Of a stretch of 43,955 bases of DNA, positions 31,668 through 40,427 are shown one piece after another (positions within the stretch are counted from its first letter, which is position 1; each line of letters opens with the position of its first letter). This stretch comes from an uncultured Lachnospiraceae bacterium. Its GTDB lineage: Bacteria > Bacillota > Clostridia > Lachnospirales > Lachnospiraceae. A program made the translations under genes and the position numbers. The notes under the pieces are model-generated. The model was not told where the DNA came from. It did not search any database and saw only the letters and a list, made by a program, of their open reading frames with translations. Where the stretch lies: assembly GCA_910589635.1 (NCBI GenBank), contig CAJUTD010000014.1:2398-46352 (forward strand), given 5' to 3'.

Positions 31668-32446
31668 AAGCTTCCTCCTTTGCCTCCTTCATACGCTATT
31701 CCTATCATCGTCAGCCCATGCGCCGGAGCCGTCGGCCCTGCCGCGCCGCGCTCTCTCTTTGCCAGAATAATCTCTATATCCTGCGGTTTTAATTCACCAA
31801 TCCCCACCTGAATCAAGGTTCCGGCAATAATCCGTACCATATTGTAGAGAAATCCCGTTCCGGTGACACGGATAACTATCACATCCTGCGGCGTCCGTTC
31901 CACCGTACAGGAAAGAATTGTGCGCACCGTGTCCTCCACAGCCGTCTTCGCCGAACAGAAACTTTTGAAATCATGTTTCCCCACCAGAAAGGAAGCTGCC
32001 TGCTGCATATGCGACACATCGAGATCCCTGTAATAGAAATATGTATATCTGCGCAGCGTAGGCAGGGGGATTTTTCGGTTTAAAATGCGATACTCGTATG
32101 TTTTTTCGCTGTAGCAGCGCCGTGGATGGAAATCGCGCGCTACTTCACAAGAGCTCTGCACGACAATATCCTCCGGCAATCTTTGGTTCAAGGCATAACA
32201 GAGCTTGTCCGCCGGAATGCGCGTCTTCGTATCAAATACCGCCACGTTTCCCAGAGAATGCACCCCTGAATCTGTGCGGCTTGCTCCTGTCACACGGATT
32301 TCCTCACCCAGAAGCGTTGATAATTCCCGATTCAATACTTCCTCTATGGTAATGCCGCTGGGCTGAATCTGCCAGCCACAGTAATCGGTGCCATCGTAAG
32401 CTACAATCAATTTGATCCTTTTATTTTGCCCTGCAATTTGTTCCAC
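31664..32446 (-). CDS. truA: tRNA pseudouridine(38-40) synthase
   Basis: 260 residues starting with GTG at 32446 after GGTGG. It makes pseudouridine at positions 38-40 of tRNA anticodon arms. Landmarks are KLIVAYDGTDYCGWQIQP, the catalytic Asp in GASRTDSGVHSLGNV, FHPRRCYSEKTYEYRI and FLYNMVRIIAGTLIQVG. It follows ecfT by 47 bases, the usual Clostridia order. Confidence 0.97.
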   Translation of the reverse strand: MEQIAGQNKRIKLIVAYDGTDYCGWQIQPSGITIEEVLNRELSTLLGEEIRVTGASRTDSGVHSLGNVAVFDTKTRIPADKLCYALNQRLPEDIVVQSSCEVARDFHPRRCYSEKTYEYRILNRKIPLPTLRRYTYFYYRDLDVSHMQQAASFLVGKHDFKSFCSAKTAVEDTVRTILSCTVERTPQDVIVIRVTGTGFLYNMVRIIAGTLIQVGIGELKPQDIEIILAKRERGAAGPTAPAHGLTMIGIAYEGGKGGSL

Positions 32447-32493
32447 AATAAGCCACCGCCAGCCTTTCCCATTCTCTATTTACAAAACCGATA

Positions 32494-33294
32494 TTACAAA
32501 AATCTCCGCAGCAGAATCACTGCTGCAAAATAGGCGGCAATCAGCAAGTAGGCCACGCCATCCACACCTTTATATTTGAGAGGCTTCATCTTCGTACGCC
32601 CCTCGCCGCCATGGTAACAGCGTGCCTCCATCGCCAAAGCCAGATCATTAGCGCGGCGAAACGCCGAGATAAACAACGGCACCAACAGCGGCACCATGGC
32701 TTTGGCCTTTTTCACCAGATTCCCGCTCTCAAAATCTGCGCCCCTGGCAAGCTGTGCTTTCATAATCTTATCCGTCTCTTCTATGAGAATGGGAATAAAC
32801 CGCAGTGCAATAGACATCATCATAGCAATCTCATGCACCGGCACGCGGATTTTATTCAACGGCCTCAAAGACTTCTCCAGTCCATCGGTAAGCTGGTTTG
32901 GCGTAGTTGTCAACGTCAAAATGGAACTACCCAGGATCAGGTAGATCAGGCGTACCGTCATAAACGCCGCATTCCTTAGCCCTTCCTCGGTAATCCGCAA
33001 TTTCCAGAAGGACCAAATTGTCTCGCCCGGCGTGAGGAATAAATTAAAAATCACAGTTATCAACAGGATTACTACAATCGCCTTTAATCCTTTTACCATA
33101 TAGCCAATTGGCACCTTAGACAGCAAAATTACCAGAAACAGCCCCAGCGTCACTGCCGCAAACCCTGCCAGGCTGCGGAAAATAAACAACGACAAAATAT
33201 AAATCATTGTCGCCATCAATTTCGTTCTGGGGTCCAGTTTATGGATGACGGAATCCGCCGGATAATATTGTCCAATCGTAATATCTCTCAACAT
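32494..33294 (-). CDS. ecfT: energy-coupling factor transporter membrane component EcfT
   Basis: 266 residues with about five membrane segments. It links substrate-binding S components to the ATPases. The cytoplasmic coupling helices carry the paired motifs: QLARGADFES (Ala-Arg-Gly) and EARCYHGGEGRTKMK. Further landmarks are LDPRTKLMATMIYILSLFIF and MMSIALRFIPILIEE. It lies 81 bases after ecfA2. No S component is encoded here, so it probably serves several vitamin or metal carriers elsewhere. Confidence 0.96.
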   Translation of the reverse strand: MLRDITIGQYYPADSVIHKLDPRTKLMATMIYILSLFIFRSLAGFAAVTLGLFLVILLSKVPIGYMVKGLKAIVVILLITVIFNLFLTPGETIWSFWKLRITEEGLRNAAFMTVRLIYLILGSSILTLTTTPNQLTDGLEKSLRPLNKIRVPVHEIAMMMSIALRFIPILIEETDKIMKAQLARGADFESGNLVKKAKAMVPLLVPLFISAFRRANDLALAMEARCYHGGEGRTKMKPLKYKGVDGVAYLLIAAYFAAVILLRRFL

Positions 33295-33375
33295 GTCATT
33301 TCCTACTTTACAATTCTCTTATCTGTGACATTACCATGCTCTGCCTTTGCTACCGGCAGTTGCGGCAATTACTAA

Positions 33376-34248
33376 CTATGCGTTGCTTTGTACGCTTAGC
33401 TTTTCTGAAAACGCCTGCAAAATCGACTGCTTTGCCTCCTCCAGAGTAGTGGCGACGCCATTTGCCGGAATCCCCCGCCCCCGCAGCTCATGCATCAGAT
33501 AAGTTACCTGCGGCGCGGCGAGACCCACTTCTTCCAGTTCCCGGTAATGGGAAAACACTTCAGCCGGCGTGCCGTCATACATGACGCTGCCCCGGTTCAT
33601 GACAATCAAACGCTGCACATATTTTCCCACATCCTCCATGCTGTGTGAAACTAAAATAACGGTCATTTGCCGCTCTCTGTGCAACTTTGCTACCAAATCA
33701 AGAATCTCATCCCTGCCTTTGGGGTCCAGACCTGCTGTGGGTTCATCCAACACCAACACTTCCGGCTCCATAGCGAGCACGCCTGCGATTGCCGCACGCC
33801 GTTTCTGCCCACCGCTCAATTCAAAAGGCGAACGGTACCAGTAATCTTCGGAAAGCCCAACGCTTTTCAGTGCCGTAAAAGCTTTCAATTCCGAATCTTT
33901 CCTGGACAATCCACAGTTGCGTGGCCCAAAACACACATCAGCAAACACCGTAGTCTCGAATAATTGATGTTCCGGGTATTGAAACACCAATCCCACCTTG
34001 CCACGAAGCTCCTTTAATTTATAATCAGCATCATAAATATCCTGCCCATTATAATAAATTCCGCCGGAACTAGCCTTCACCAGTCCATTCAGGTGCTGGA
34101 TAAGCGTAGATTTCCCGGAACCTGTATGCCCGATAATGCCAATAAATTCCCCGTCATTGATCTTTAGGTTGATATCTCTCAGCGCTTGGATTTCATATGC
34201 AGTTTTCTCACTGTAAACGTAATTGACCTTATCTAATATAATTGACAT
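33376..34248 (-). CDS. ecfA2: energy-coupling factor transporter ATPase EcfA2
   Basis: 290 residues. ABC ATPase with Walker A GHTGSGKST, Q loop VFQYPEHQLF, signature LSGGQKRRAAIAG, Walker B VLVLDEPTAGLDP and the switch His in VSHSME. The EcfA2 type is supported by the QYPEHQLFE stretch. It overlaps the ecfA1 end by 16 bases and has GGAGG right before the ATG, so the two ATPases are produced together. Confidence 0.96.
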   Translation of the reverse strand: MSIILDKVNYVYSEKTAYEIQALRDINLKINDGEFIGIIGHTGSGKSTLIQHLNGLVKASSGGIYYNGQDIYDADYKLKELRGKVGLVFQYPEHQLFETTVFADVCFGPRNCGLSRKDSELKAFTALKSVGLSEDYWYRSPFELSGGQKRRAAIAGVLAMEPEVLVLDEPTAGLDPKGRDEILDLVAKLHRERQMTVILVSHSMEDVGKYVQRLIVMNRGSVMYDGTPAEVFSHYRELEEVGLAAPQVTYLMHELRGRGIPANGVATTLEEAKQSILQAFSEKLSVQSNA

Positions 34249-35084
34249 AACGCCTCCACTAGTTCCTGCCTGGTAAGTATCCCCTCCGGCACTGGCACGC
34301 CCGCTTTGCGCAGCTCATACGCCAGAAGCGTAATCTGCGGCACATCCAGGCGGTAAGACTTGAGCGTGTCCACCTGGGAAAAAATTGCCCGGGGCGTCCC
34401 CTGCATGACAACCTTCCCATCGTCCATCACATACACCCGGTCCGCACGGATTACCTCTTCCATATAATGTGTAATAAGGATGACGGTCACGCCTTTTTCT
34501 TTATTCAGTTGTCCAACTGCCTCCAACACTTCTCTGCGCCCATTAGGATCAAGCATCGCTGTCGGCTCGTCCAGCACAATACATTTAGGCTCCATCGCCA
34601 TCACGCCCGCAATGGCGACGCGCTGTTTTTGCCCGCCGCTGAGCCGATTGGGGGAATGTTCCCGGTACTGTATCATGCCCACGGATTTCAGGCTCTTTTC
34701 CACACGTTTCCAGATTTCAGATGTGGGCACTCCAATATTTTCAGGCCCAAATGCGACATCCTCCTCCACCACGCTGGCAATAATCTGGTTGTCCGGGTTC
34801 TGGAACACCATCCCGGTACTTTGGCGGATATCCCAGAGGTTGTCCGCATCCTCCACGTCTTTGCCATTTACCCACAGCGTCCCGCCACTGGGCTTTAGCA
34901 GTACATTCAGATGTTTGGCAAGCGTCGACTTCCCCGAACCGTTATGCCCGAGAACTGCTACAAACTCTCCCTCTTTCACATCAAGGTTTACTCCGTCCAA
35001 AGCCGTGAGGATGCTCTCGACATTGTCATCCTCGTCGCGCCTGATAAATTCGTGTACTAATTTCCTTGCTTCAATAAAATTCAT
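34233..35084 (-). CDS. ecfA1: energy-coupling factor transporter ATPase EcfA1
   Basis: 283 residues from the ATG at 35084 (MNFIEARKLVHEF), preceded by AGAGGG; an ATG at 35126 would overlap trmL. Walker A GHNGSGKST, Q loop VFQNPDNQIIASVVEEDVAFGPEN (the NPDNQ form marks EcfA1), signature LSGGQKQRVAIAG, Walker B CIVLDEPTAMLDP and switch His ITHYME. Forms a heterodimer with EcfA2. It follows trmL by 19 bases. Confidence 0.96.
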   Translation of the reverse strand: MNFIEARKLVHEFIRRDEDDNVESILTALDGVNLDVKEGEFVAVLGHNGSGKSTLAKHLNVLLKPSGGTLWVNGKDVEDADNLWDIRQSTGMVFQNPDNQIIASVVEEDVAFGPENIGVPTSEIWKRVEKSLKSVGMIQYREHSPNRLSGGQKQRVAIAGVMAMEPKCIVLDEPTAMLDPNGRREVLEAVGQLNKEKGVTVILITHYMEEVIRADRVYVMDDGKVVMQGTPRAIFSQVDTLKSYRLDVPQITLLAYELRKAGVPVPEGILTRQELVEALCQLY

Positions 35085-35103
35085 GTTACCCTCTGTTCCT
35101 GTT

Positions 35104-35622
35104 TTATTGTATGGAGCTGTCCTCATCCCAACTCAAACGGTGCAGTTCCCCTTGCAGTTTCATGTGTTGAAATTGATTCTGCCGCAACGCTTCATAGAGC
35201 AAGATCGCCACGGAATTGGAGAGATTTAAGGAACGTGTCTCGCCTATCATGGGGATGCGCACACAGCTATCAGCATATTTCTTTAAAATTTCTTCCGGGA
35301 TTCCGCCGCTCTCCTTGCCAAACATGAGATAACAATCCTGCTCATAGCTGACTTCCGTATAGACATGTCGTGCCTTCGTTGTGGCCATATAAATCTTTGC
35401 TTCCGGGTTTTTCGCCAGAAAATCCTGCCAATTGATGTAGCGGGTGACGTCTAGCTCCTGCCAATAATCCATGCCGGCGCGCTTTATCGCTTTTTCATTT
35501 AACTGAAATCCCAAAGGTTCGATGAGATGAAGCCTGGTCCCTGTCGCTACACAGGTACGCCCGATATTTCCCGTATTTGCCGGGATCTCCGGCTCAAAAA
35601 GAACAATATTAAGCCCTGCCAT
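35104..35622 (-). CDS. trmL: tRNA (cytidine/uridine(34)-2-prime-O)-methyltransferase
   Basis: 172 residues, a small SPOUT enzyme. Landmarks are NIVLFEPEIPANTGNIGRTCVAT, LIEPLGFQLNEKAIKRAGMDYW, LMFGKESGGIPEEIL and the knot end RSLNLSNSVAILLYEALRQ. It methylates the wobble ribose of leucine tRNAs in characterised relatives. It is placed upstream of ecfA1 and may be the first gene of the ecf-truA transcript. Confidence 0.95.
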   Translation of the reverse strand: MAGLNIVLFEPEIPANTGNIGRTCVATGTRLHLIEPLGFQLNEKAIKRAGMDYWQELDVTRYINWQDFLAKNPEAKIYMATTKARHVYTEVSYEQDCYLMFGKESGGIPEEILKKYADSCVRIPMIGETRSLNLSNSVAILLYEALRQNQFQHMKLQGELHRLSWDEDSSIQ

Positions 35623-35683
35623 TTCCTTTGCTCCTATTCTTTCTCGTTACTGCTTTTCCTATAAGCCTTTTATCTAACCTGTT

Positions 35684-35720
35684 GATTCGGGTGTTAAAAG
35701 CACCTTTTGATGCCCGAATC
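35684..35720. promoter_or_regulatory. 17-bp hairpin between aminotransferase and trmL genes
   Basis: Arms 35684-35700 and 35704-35720 with a CAC loop pair along their full length on a plus-strand RNA if three G-U pairs are allowed. On the minus strand the same three positions are A-C mismatches. No T tract follows in either direction. Confidence 0.6.
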
Positions 35721-35725
35721 ATCTG

Positions 35726-36883
35726 TTACAGCTTTTCCACAAAACCTTCCATCCGGTCTAATGCTTCCTTCAAATTATGCAGGGAGTATGCGTAGGAAAT
35801 TCGTAAAAATCCCTCTCCGCAGTCCCCGAAAGCCGTGCCCGGCACAACTACCACTTTTTCTTCCTGCAACATCCTGGTGGCAAATTCATCGGAACTCATG
35901 TTAAATTTCTTAATACAGGGAAACGCATAAAAAGCGCCGTAAGGCTCAAAACAGGACAACCCCATATCGCGCAGGCGTTTCACAAGATAACGCCTCCTGC
36001 CGTTGTATTCCTCGCGCATTTCTTTCACATCTGCATCACCGTTTCGTACTGCCTCCACTGCCGCGTACTGGCTGGTTGTCGGAGCGCACATAATTGCATA
36101 CTGATGGATTTTCAGCATCTGTTCCAAAATTACCGCCGGAGCGCAGGCATAGCCGAGACGCCAGCCGGTCATGGAATACGCCTTGGAAAACCCATTGATT
36201 AACACTGTCCGCTCCCGCATTCCCGGCAGCGATGCAATCGTCACATGGTCATCCAGATATGTAAGTTCCGCATAAATCTCATCACTAATGACATACAAAT
36301 CGTGTTCTATGACAACTTTGGCAACCGCCTCCAAATCCTTGCGCTCCATAATGGCGCCGGTCGGATTATTGGGAAACGGCAATACAAGAATTTTCGTCTT
36401 TGGCGTAATCGCCTCCTCCAACTCCTGCGCCGTCAGGCGGAAATCATTTTCCTCTTTCAGATTGATAATTACCGGCCGCCCATTCGCCAGAACTGTACAC
36501 GGCACATAAGACACATAACTCGGCTGTGGAATCAGCACTTCATCGCCAGGGTCGAGCATCGCGCGCAACGCCATGTCAATGGCCTCGCTGCCTCCTACTG
36601 TAATCATCATTTCCTTATCATAATCATATGATACCTGAAATCTGCGTTCCAGATATTTGGCAATCTCTATTTTCAGTTCTTTCAAGCCCGCATTGGACGT
36701 ATACGCTGTCCGTCCTTTTTCCAGGGAATAGATTCCCTCGTCCCGGATATGCCAAGGCGTATCGAAATCCGGCTCGCCCACACCCAGCGAAATTACATCC
36801 TTCATCTCTGCCGCAATGTCAAAAAACTTACGAATTCCCGAAAAAGGAATATCTACAATGCGTTCTGACAGTGGATTTCTCAT
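35726..36883 (-). CDS. class I/II pyridoxal-phosphate aminotransferase
   Basis: 385 residues. Landmarks are SLGVGEPDFDTPWHIRDEGI, GGSEAIDMALRAMLDPGDEVLIPQPSYVSY, FPNNPTGA, VISDEIYAELTY and the cofactor lysine in NGFSKAYSMTGWRLGYA. It is of the MalY/PatA-like or aspartate/aromatic aminotransferase type; the substrate is not determined by these motifs. Its start overlaps the Lrp-like gene stop by 4 bases, so the regulator and enzyme are coupled. It may transaminate an amino acid sensed by that regulator. Confidence 0.94.
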   Translation of the reverse strand: MRNPLSERIVDIPFSGIRKFFDIAAEMKDVISLGVGEPDFDTPWHIRDEGIYSLEKGRTAYTSNAGLKELKIEIAKYLERRFQVSYDYDKEMMITVGGSEAIDMALRAMLDPGDEVLIPQPSYVSYVPCTVLANGRPVIINLKEENDFRLTAQELEEAITPKTKILVLPFPNNPTGAIMERKDLEAVAKVVIEHDLYVISDEIYAELTYLDDHVTIASLPGMRERTVLINGFSKAYSMTGWRLGYACAPAVILEQMLKIHQYAIMCAPTTSQYAAVEAVRNGDADVKEMREEYNGRRRYLVKRLRDMGLSCFEPYGAFYAFPCIKKFNMSSDEFATRMLQEEKVVVVPGTAFGDCGEGFLRISYAYSLHNLKEALDRMEGFVEKL

Positions 36884-37368
36884 AAGCTCACCAGCATCCT
36901 TTCATCATCCTGTGGTTTGGCGATCACGGTCCCGTGATCTTTATATTTCTTCAAAATAAAATTCGTCTTCGTACTCAGCACCGAATCAAGTGTGGAAAGC
37001 TTATCCGACACAAACTGTGCCACCTCGCGCAGCGTCTTGCCCTCCAACGTTACCAACAGATCATAGCCGCCGGAAATCAGATAAACCGCATTGACCTCCG
37101 GGTAGTTATAAACCCGCTCAGCCACACTGTCAAATCCCCTGCCGCGCTGGGGTGTTACGCGCACTTCAATCAGGGCGTTGACCTTCTCAATGCTGGTCTT
37201 CTCCCAGTCAACCAGCGTGTGGTAACCGCAGATAATATGCTCTTCCTCCATGGCAGCCATCTCATTCGCCACAACTGCCTCCTGCACGCCAAGCATAACC
37301 GCCAGATCCTTTAAATCCACACGGCTATTCTTCTCTATATACGTTAAAATTTTTTCTCTTAAATCCAT
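36880..37368 (-). CDS. Lrp/AsnC-family regulator
   Basis: 162 residues from the ATG at 37368 (MDLREKILTYIEKN), preceded by GGAGG; longer in-frame starts have no site and overlap the upstream gene. Residues 1-60 form the winged helix (SRVDLKDLAVMLGVQEAVVANEMAAMEEEHII). Residues about 75-150 form the ligand-binding RAM domain (ALIEVRVTPQRGRGFDSVAERVYNYPEV, YLISGGYDLLVTLEG). It probably senses an amino acid and controls the aminotransferase gene it overlaps. Confidence 0.92.
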   Translation of the reverse strand: MDLREKILTYIEKNSRVDLKDLAVMLGVQEAVVANEMAAMEEEHIICGYHTLVDWEKTSIEKVNALIEVRVTPQRGRGFDSVAERVYNYPEVNAVYLISGGYDLLVTLEGKTLREVAQFVSDKLSTLDSVLSTKTNFILKKYKDHGTVIAKPQDDERMLVSL

Positions 37369-37402
37369 GTTCCCGCATCCTCCATTTACAGAATTTTTAA
37401 TC

Positions 37403-38386
37403 TTATAACACTTTATAAAGCTCATCCGTCTTAGGCGGCTCCAAAAAACGTCTCTCCTCTTCGTTACACAAGACGCGGTCATTTCCCGCTACCGCTTTGC
37501 CTATGACGGCGGCGTGGATGCCTGCCCGCGCAAGTTCACGCACAAGCGCATTCCCATCCGGCGCCGACATCAGCATACAGCCACTGGAAATCAGCTCATA
37601 AGGATTGACATGAAAAAACTCACATACTTCCACGGTCTCCTGCTTTATAGGTATCTTCTTCAGATCAATTTCAAGTCCAACGCCAGAACTCTCTGCCATC
37701 TCCCACAGTGCGCCAAATATGCCTCCCTCGGTCACATCATGCATCGCGCTAACACCGGACTGAACGGCGACTGCCGCCTCCGGCAGCACCGACAGATATT
37801 TATCAAATCCCTGCGCTGTCCTCACCAGCTCGAGTGGATAACGCGCCAGAAGTTCCGTTTCCTTCTCCTTGGCAATAATCGAGGTTCCCTCCAGCCCAAT
37901 CCATTTGCTGGCAAGAATATCGTCCCCCGGCCTGGCTCCGGCTGTGGTAACCAACTTCCCTGCTTTCGCTTTACCGATGCCGCAGACGTTAATCAAGGGC
38001 TGATTTACTGCCTTCGTCACTTCCGTGTGCCCGCCCATAATCTGCACATTTACCTCGGCGCACACATGTGCAATCTGTCCCATTATCTCTTTGAGTTCCG
38101 CCTCCTGCGTATGCTCCGGGAGCAGAATCGTCAGCATGACCCCGAGAGGCGTGGCGCCGGAACTTGCAAGGTCATTCATCGTAATATGGATAGCGAGATG
38201 TCCGATATCGGTAGCCGTCCCAGTAATGGGATCGGTGGAGACCACAAATATTTCCCCATCTTCCAGTTTGACCGCTGCGCAGTCTTCACCTACTCCGGCT
38301 CCCAGGACAACCTCGTCGCGCTTCGTGTGTATTTGCTTAAATACAGAACGTTTTAATACGTTCTCCGGTACTTTTCCAACTTTCAT
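37403..38386 (-). CDS. AIR-synthase-fold protein, HypE/ThiL-like
   Basis: 327 residues. N-terminal ATP-binding half: GAGVGEDCAAVKLEDGEIFVVSTDPITG, then AIHITMNDLASSGATPLGVMLTILLP. C-terminal half: SAMHDVTEGGIFGALWEMAESSGVGLEI and ELISSGCMLM. The overall order resembles HypE, but the C-terminal Cys used by HypE to carry the nitrile is not present (the chain ends PKTDELYKVL), and no other hyp gene is near. It is therefore an uncharacterised AIR-synthase relative. It is first in a unit with the Lrp-like regulator and aminotransferase. Confidence 0.85.
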   Translation of the reverse strand: MKVGKVPENVLKRSVFKQIHTKRDEVVLGAGVGEDCAAVKLEDGEIFVVSTDPITGTATDIGHLAIHITMNDLASSGATPLGVMLTILLPEHTQEAELKEIMGQIAHVCAEVNVQIMGGHTEVTKAVNQPLINVCGIGKAKAGKLVTTAGARPGDDILASKWIGLEGTSIIAKEKETELLARYPLELVRTAQGFDKYLSVLPEAAVAVQSGVSAMHDVTEGGIFGALWEMAESSGVGLEIDLKKIPIKQETVEVCEFFHVNPYELISSGCMLMSAPDGNALVRELARAGIHAAVIGKAVAGNDRVLCNEEERRFLEPPKTDELYKVL

Positions 38387-38409
38387 TTCTGAATCTCCTG
38401 ATAAAAGTT

Positions 38410-38436
38410 AAGGCTGTTTCTTATTGAAACAGCCTT
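38410..38436 (-). terminator. Rho-independent terminator after the VanW gene
   Basis: AAGGCTGTTTC and GAAACAGCCTT form a perfect 11-bp stem with a 5-base loop; on the minus strand AACTTTTAT follows. It lies 15 bases past the VanW stop and just before the AIR-synthase-like gene. Confidence 0.85.
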
Positions 38437-38451
38437 ATATACATCTGACTT

Positions 38452-40092
38452 CTATTCCTCAGAATCATCGTCGTCGTTCTTGTCACCCTTATTCCCTTTG
38501 TCGCCCTTATCATCGTCATCCTCTTTTTGAGGCTTATCATCTTTGGGCTCTTCGTCACCCGGTTGTTGCTGCAGTTCCTGTTGTTGCTGCTGCTGTTGCT
38601 GTTGTGCCGCCTGTTCTGCCGCCTGTTGCGCCGCTGCCTGCTGCGCCGCGTCATTCCACTGCGCCGCTGCCGCTTCGATCGCGCCCTGATTCTGGCTGGC
38701 AACCGCTGCATTCATGGCCGCCACCGCCTCCGGGTTGGCTGATGCGGTACCAACTACGACAATTCTGGGAGAAGCCTTATAAGTACTCTTGTTAAACACT
38801 TCACGGCTCTGTTCTACACCGCCAACTTTGACAATCTTCCACAACTGCGCGGTATAGCCGACGTGGGATGACTGTTTCTGGCTGATATAACCGATAGGAT
38901 GCCCACCTGATGCCTGGTACTGGACGCCGGGGTCTGTAGTACTCAAGGTCTCGCTCTCAAAAATCACTTCACGGTCAGACGGCCTAGTCTCCTGCCCAAA
39001 CACATTGAAATAGAGCACCATATCCTGCGTATACCCTTCAATGTAGATCGGCGCGTCCGTATTATTTGTAAACTTCAAATCTTTATACGTTCCCGCAATT
39101 GCAGCATCCGCCGACGGGTCGACATAGCCCACGATCATGGAGTGGTTAAAACGCTCCGTGATATCGAGTTCTGCGCGAATCACCGCATTATATAAGGTAG
39201 TAGATACCTGGCAGATTCCTCCGCCGTAAGTCTCTACAGTAGTTCCATTCTCATAAGAACCGGCAAGCTCATAACCATTCTCTGCGTCAAAGGGGCTTAC
39301 TGCCTCATAAACGGAGAATGAATCTCCCGGATAAACAACAGAGCCATTGATCTTAGAGGCGCCATTTTGCACATTCTTGGCGCGCCCTGCACTGGAAGTT
39401 CCATATGAAGTATGGAATCCACCCAACAGGTCTTTGACCTTGCCAAGCTCCTCCTCCGAACCTCTCGGCTCCACTACATCGGCTGCAACCTCAATAGATG
39501 CTGCCTCGCCTTTCCATTCCTTGGAAAAATATTCCTCGATTATTTTCGTCGACTCCTCGACGTTCACACTCACGCCCTGGCTGCCGGGGATTACCCTGAA
39601 ACTGCCATTTTCCCTGGCAAGGCCCCCATCCTTGGCCTCCGTGTTCAGCGTCTGTGCATTTTCTTCCAACATCTGGCTAATTTTCTGGCTGTCGGCTTTG
39701 TAAGCAAGCTCATATACCTTATCTTGATTTTCCAAATCTTTCATTGCCTTGTAGCGCACAATCAAGTTGCCGCTCTTGCCAAGCCCCACTGCCTCCTCTG
39801 CAATTTCAGGGTTCGCCCAGGTCAAACCCATCTGGGAAACAGAAACGTCCACGCTGTTATTGCCGGCTTTTAAAGTTACCGTCTTATTCTGCAATTCATT
39901 CAGATAATTCTGCACTGCCGCCGCAGCTTCTTCCTGCGTCATCCCTCCTACGGCTATATCTCCAAAATATACACGCTGCGGAATGGTAGATGTCTCATCT
40001 GTCTTGGCATTTGCCGGAATCATAATAATTGCTGCCACTGCAAGAATCAAAAATAATCCTGCCAGGGGCACGTACTTTCTCCACTTCTTCAT
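38452..40092 (-). CDS. VanW-family cell-envelope protein
   Basis: 546 residues. An N-terminal membrane segment (LAGLFLILAVAAIIMIPANA) anchors it outside the cell. Residues about 45-230 contain repeated units of the peptidoglycan-binding-4 type (GGMTQEEAAAAVQNYLNEL). The VanW domain (about 235-390) has SFSVYEAVSPFDAENGYELAGSYENG, then GGGICQVSTTLYNAV and FNHSMIVGYVDPSADAAI. A G5-like stretch follows (about 400-460). The last 85 residues are Ala/Gln-rich, then Asp/Lys-rich low complexity. VanW proteins are linked to cell-wall function, activity unknown. Confidence 0.92.
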   Translation of the reverse strand: MKKWRKYVPLAGLFLILAVAAIIMIPANAKTDETSTIPQRVYFGDIAVGGMTQEEAAAAVQNYLNELQNKTVTLKAGNNSVDVSVSQMGLTWANPEIAEEAVGLGKSGNLIVRYKAMKDLENQDKVYELAYKADSQKISQMLEENAQTLNTEAKDGGLARENGSFRVIPGSQGVSVNVEESTKIIEEYFSKEWKGEAASIEVAADVVEPRGSEEELGKVKDLLGGFHTSYGTSSAGRAKNVQNGASKINGSVVYPGDSFSVYEAVSPFDAENGYELAGSYENGTTVETYGGGICQVSTTLYNAVIRAELDITERFNHSMIVGYVDPSADAAIAGTYKDLKFTNNTDAPIYIEGYTQDMVLYFNVFGQETRPSDREVIFESETLSTTDPGVQYQASGGHPIGYISQKQSSHVGYTAQLWKIVKVGGVEQSREVFNKSTYKASPRIVVVGTASANPEAVAAMNAAVASQNQGAIEAAAAQWNDAAQQAAAQQAAEQAAQQQQQQQQQELQQQPGDEEPKDDKPQKEDDDDKGDKGNKGDKNDDDDSEE

Positions 40093-40188
40093 AATTAATT
40101 CTCCTACTATCCTGCTTCGTTTACACTTTACCTACCTAATTCTAACACAAACACACAATTTTTCAAGGTACACAAAGCACGAATTTCG

Positions 40189-40217
40189 TTGACATAACAC
40201 GTTTCTTTCTGTATATT
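40189..40217 (+). promoter_or_regulatory. strong promoter pointing into the small hydrophobic gene from its 3-prime side
   Basis: TTGACA (40189-40194), 17 bases, TATATT (40212-40217) on the plus strand, a near-consensus promoter. Its transcript would begin near 40224, run antisense across the 35-codon gene (40261-40368) and could continue into the gene at 40428. A perfect 9-bp hairpin (40251-40274) lies at its 5-prime end. Confidence 0.75.
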
Positions 40218-40260
40218 ATGAACAGGCATAGATGAACTTACACGGACAATCTGCATTTGA

Positions 40261-40368
40261 TTACACAAATGCAGAAAGAAATACGGAAAGCACCATAGCT
40301 ACTACCAAAATGAGCGCTACGATTGCCGCAAATGTTTTTTTCGTCTTAGGGTTATTAAAGTTCAGCAT
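40261..40368 (-). CDS. 35-residue single-pass hydrophobic membrane protein
   Basis: The ATG at 40368 has a near-perfect binding site, GGAGGTGA. The product MLNFNNPKTKKTFAAIV continues as one membrane helix (about 13-35). A basic N-terminus suggests it faces inside. The stop is within a hairpin (CTGCATTTG and CAAATGCAG, 40251-40274). A strong plus-strand promoter opposes it. Size and layout resemble Prli42-like miniproteins or type I toxins; no family is certain. Confidence 0.7.
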   Translation of the reverse strand: MLNFNNPKTKKTFAAIVALILVVAMVLSVFLSAFV

Positions 40369-40427
40369 ATTAATCACCTCCATATATATTATTCAATGTT
40401 TTTCGATTATCAGAAAGGAGCGCATCT

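Noticed and set aside
38452..38720. Gln/Asp-rich repeats at the end of the VanW gene as a DNA repeat or CRISPR-like array
   Set aside because: They are codon repeats of the low-complexity protein tail, in frame with the gene.
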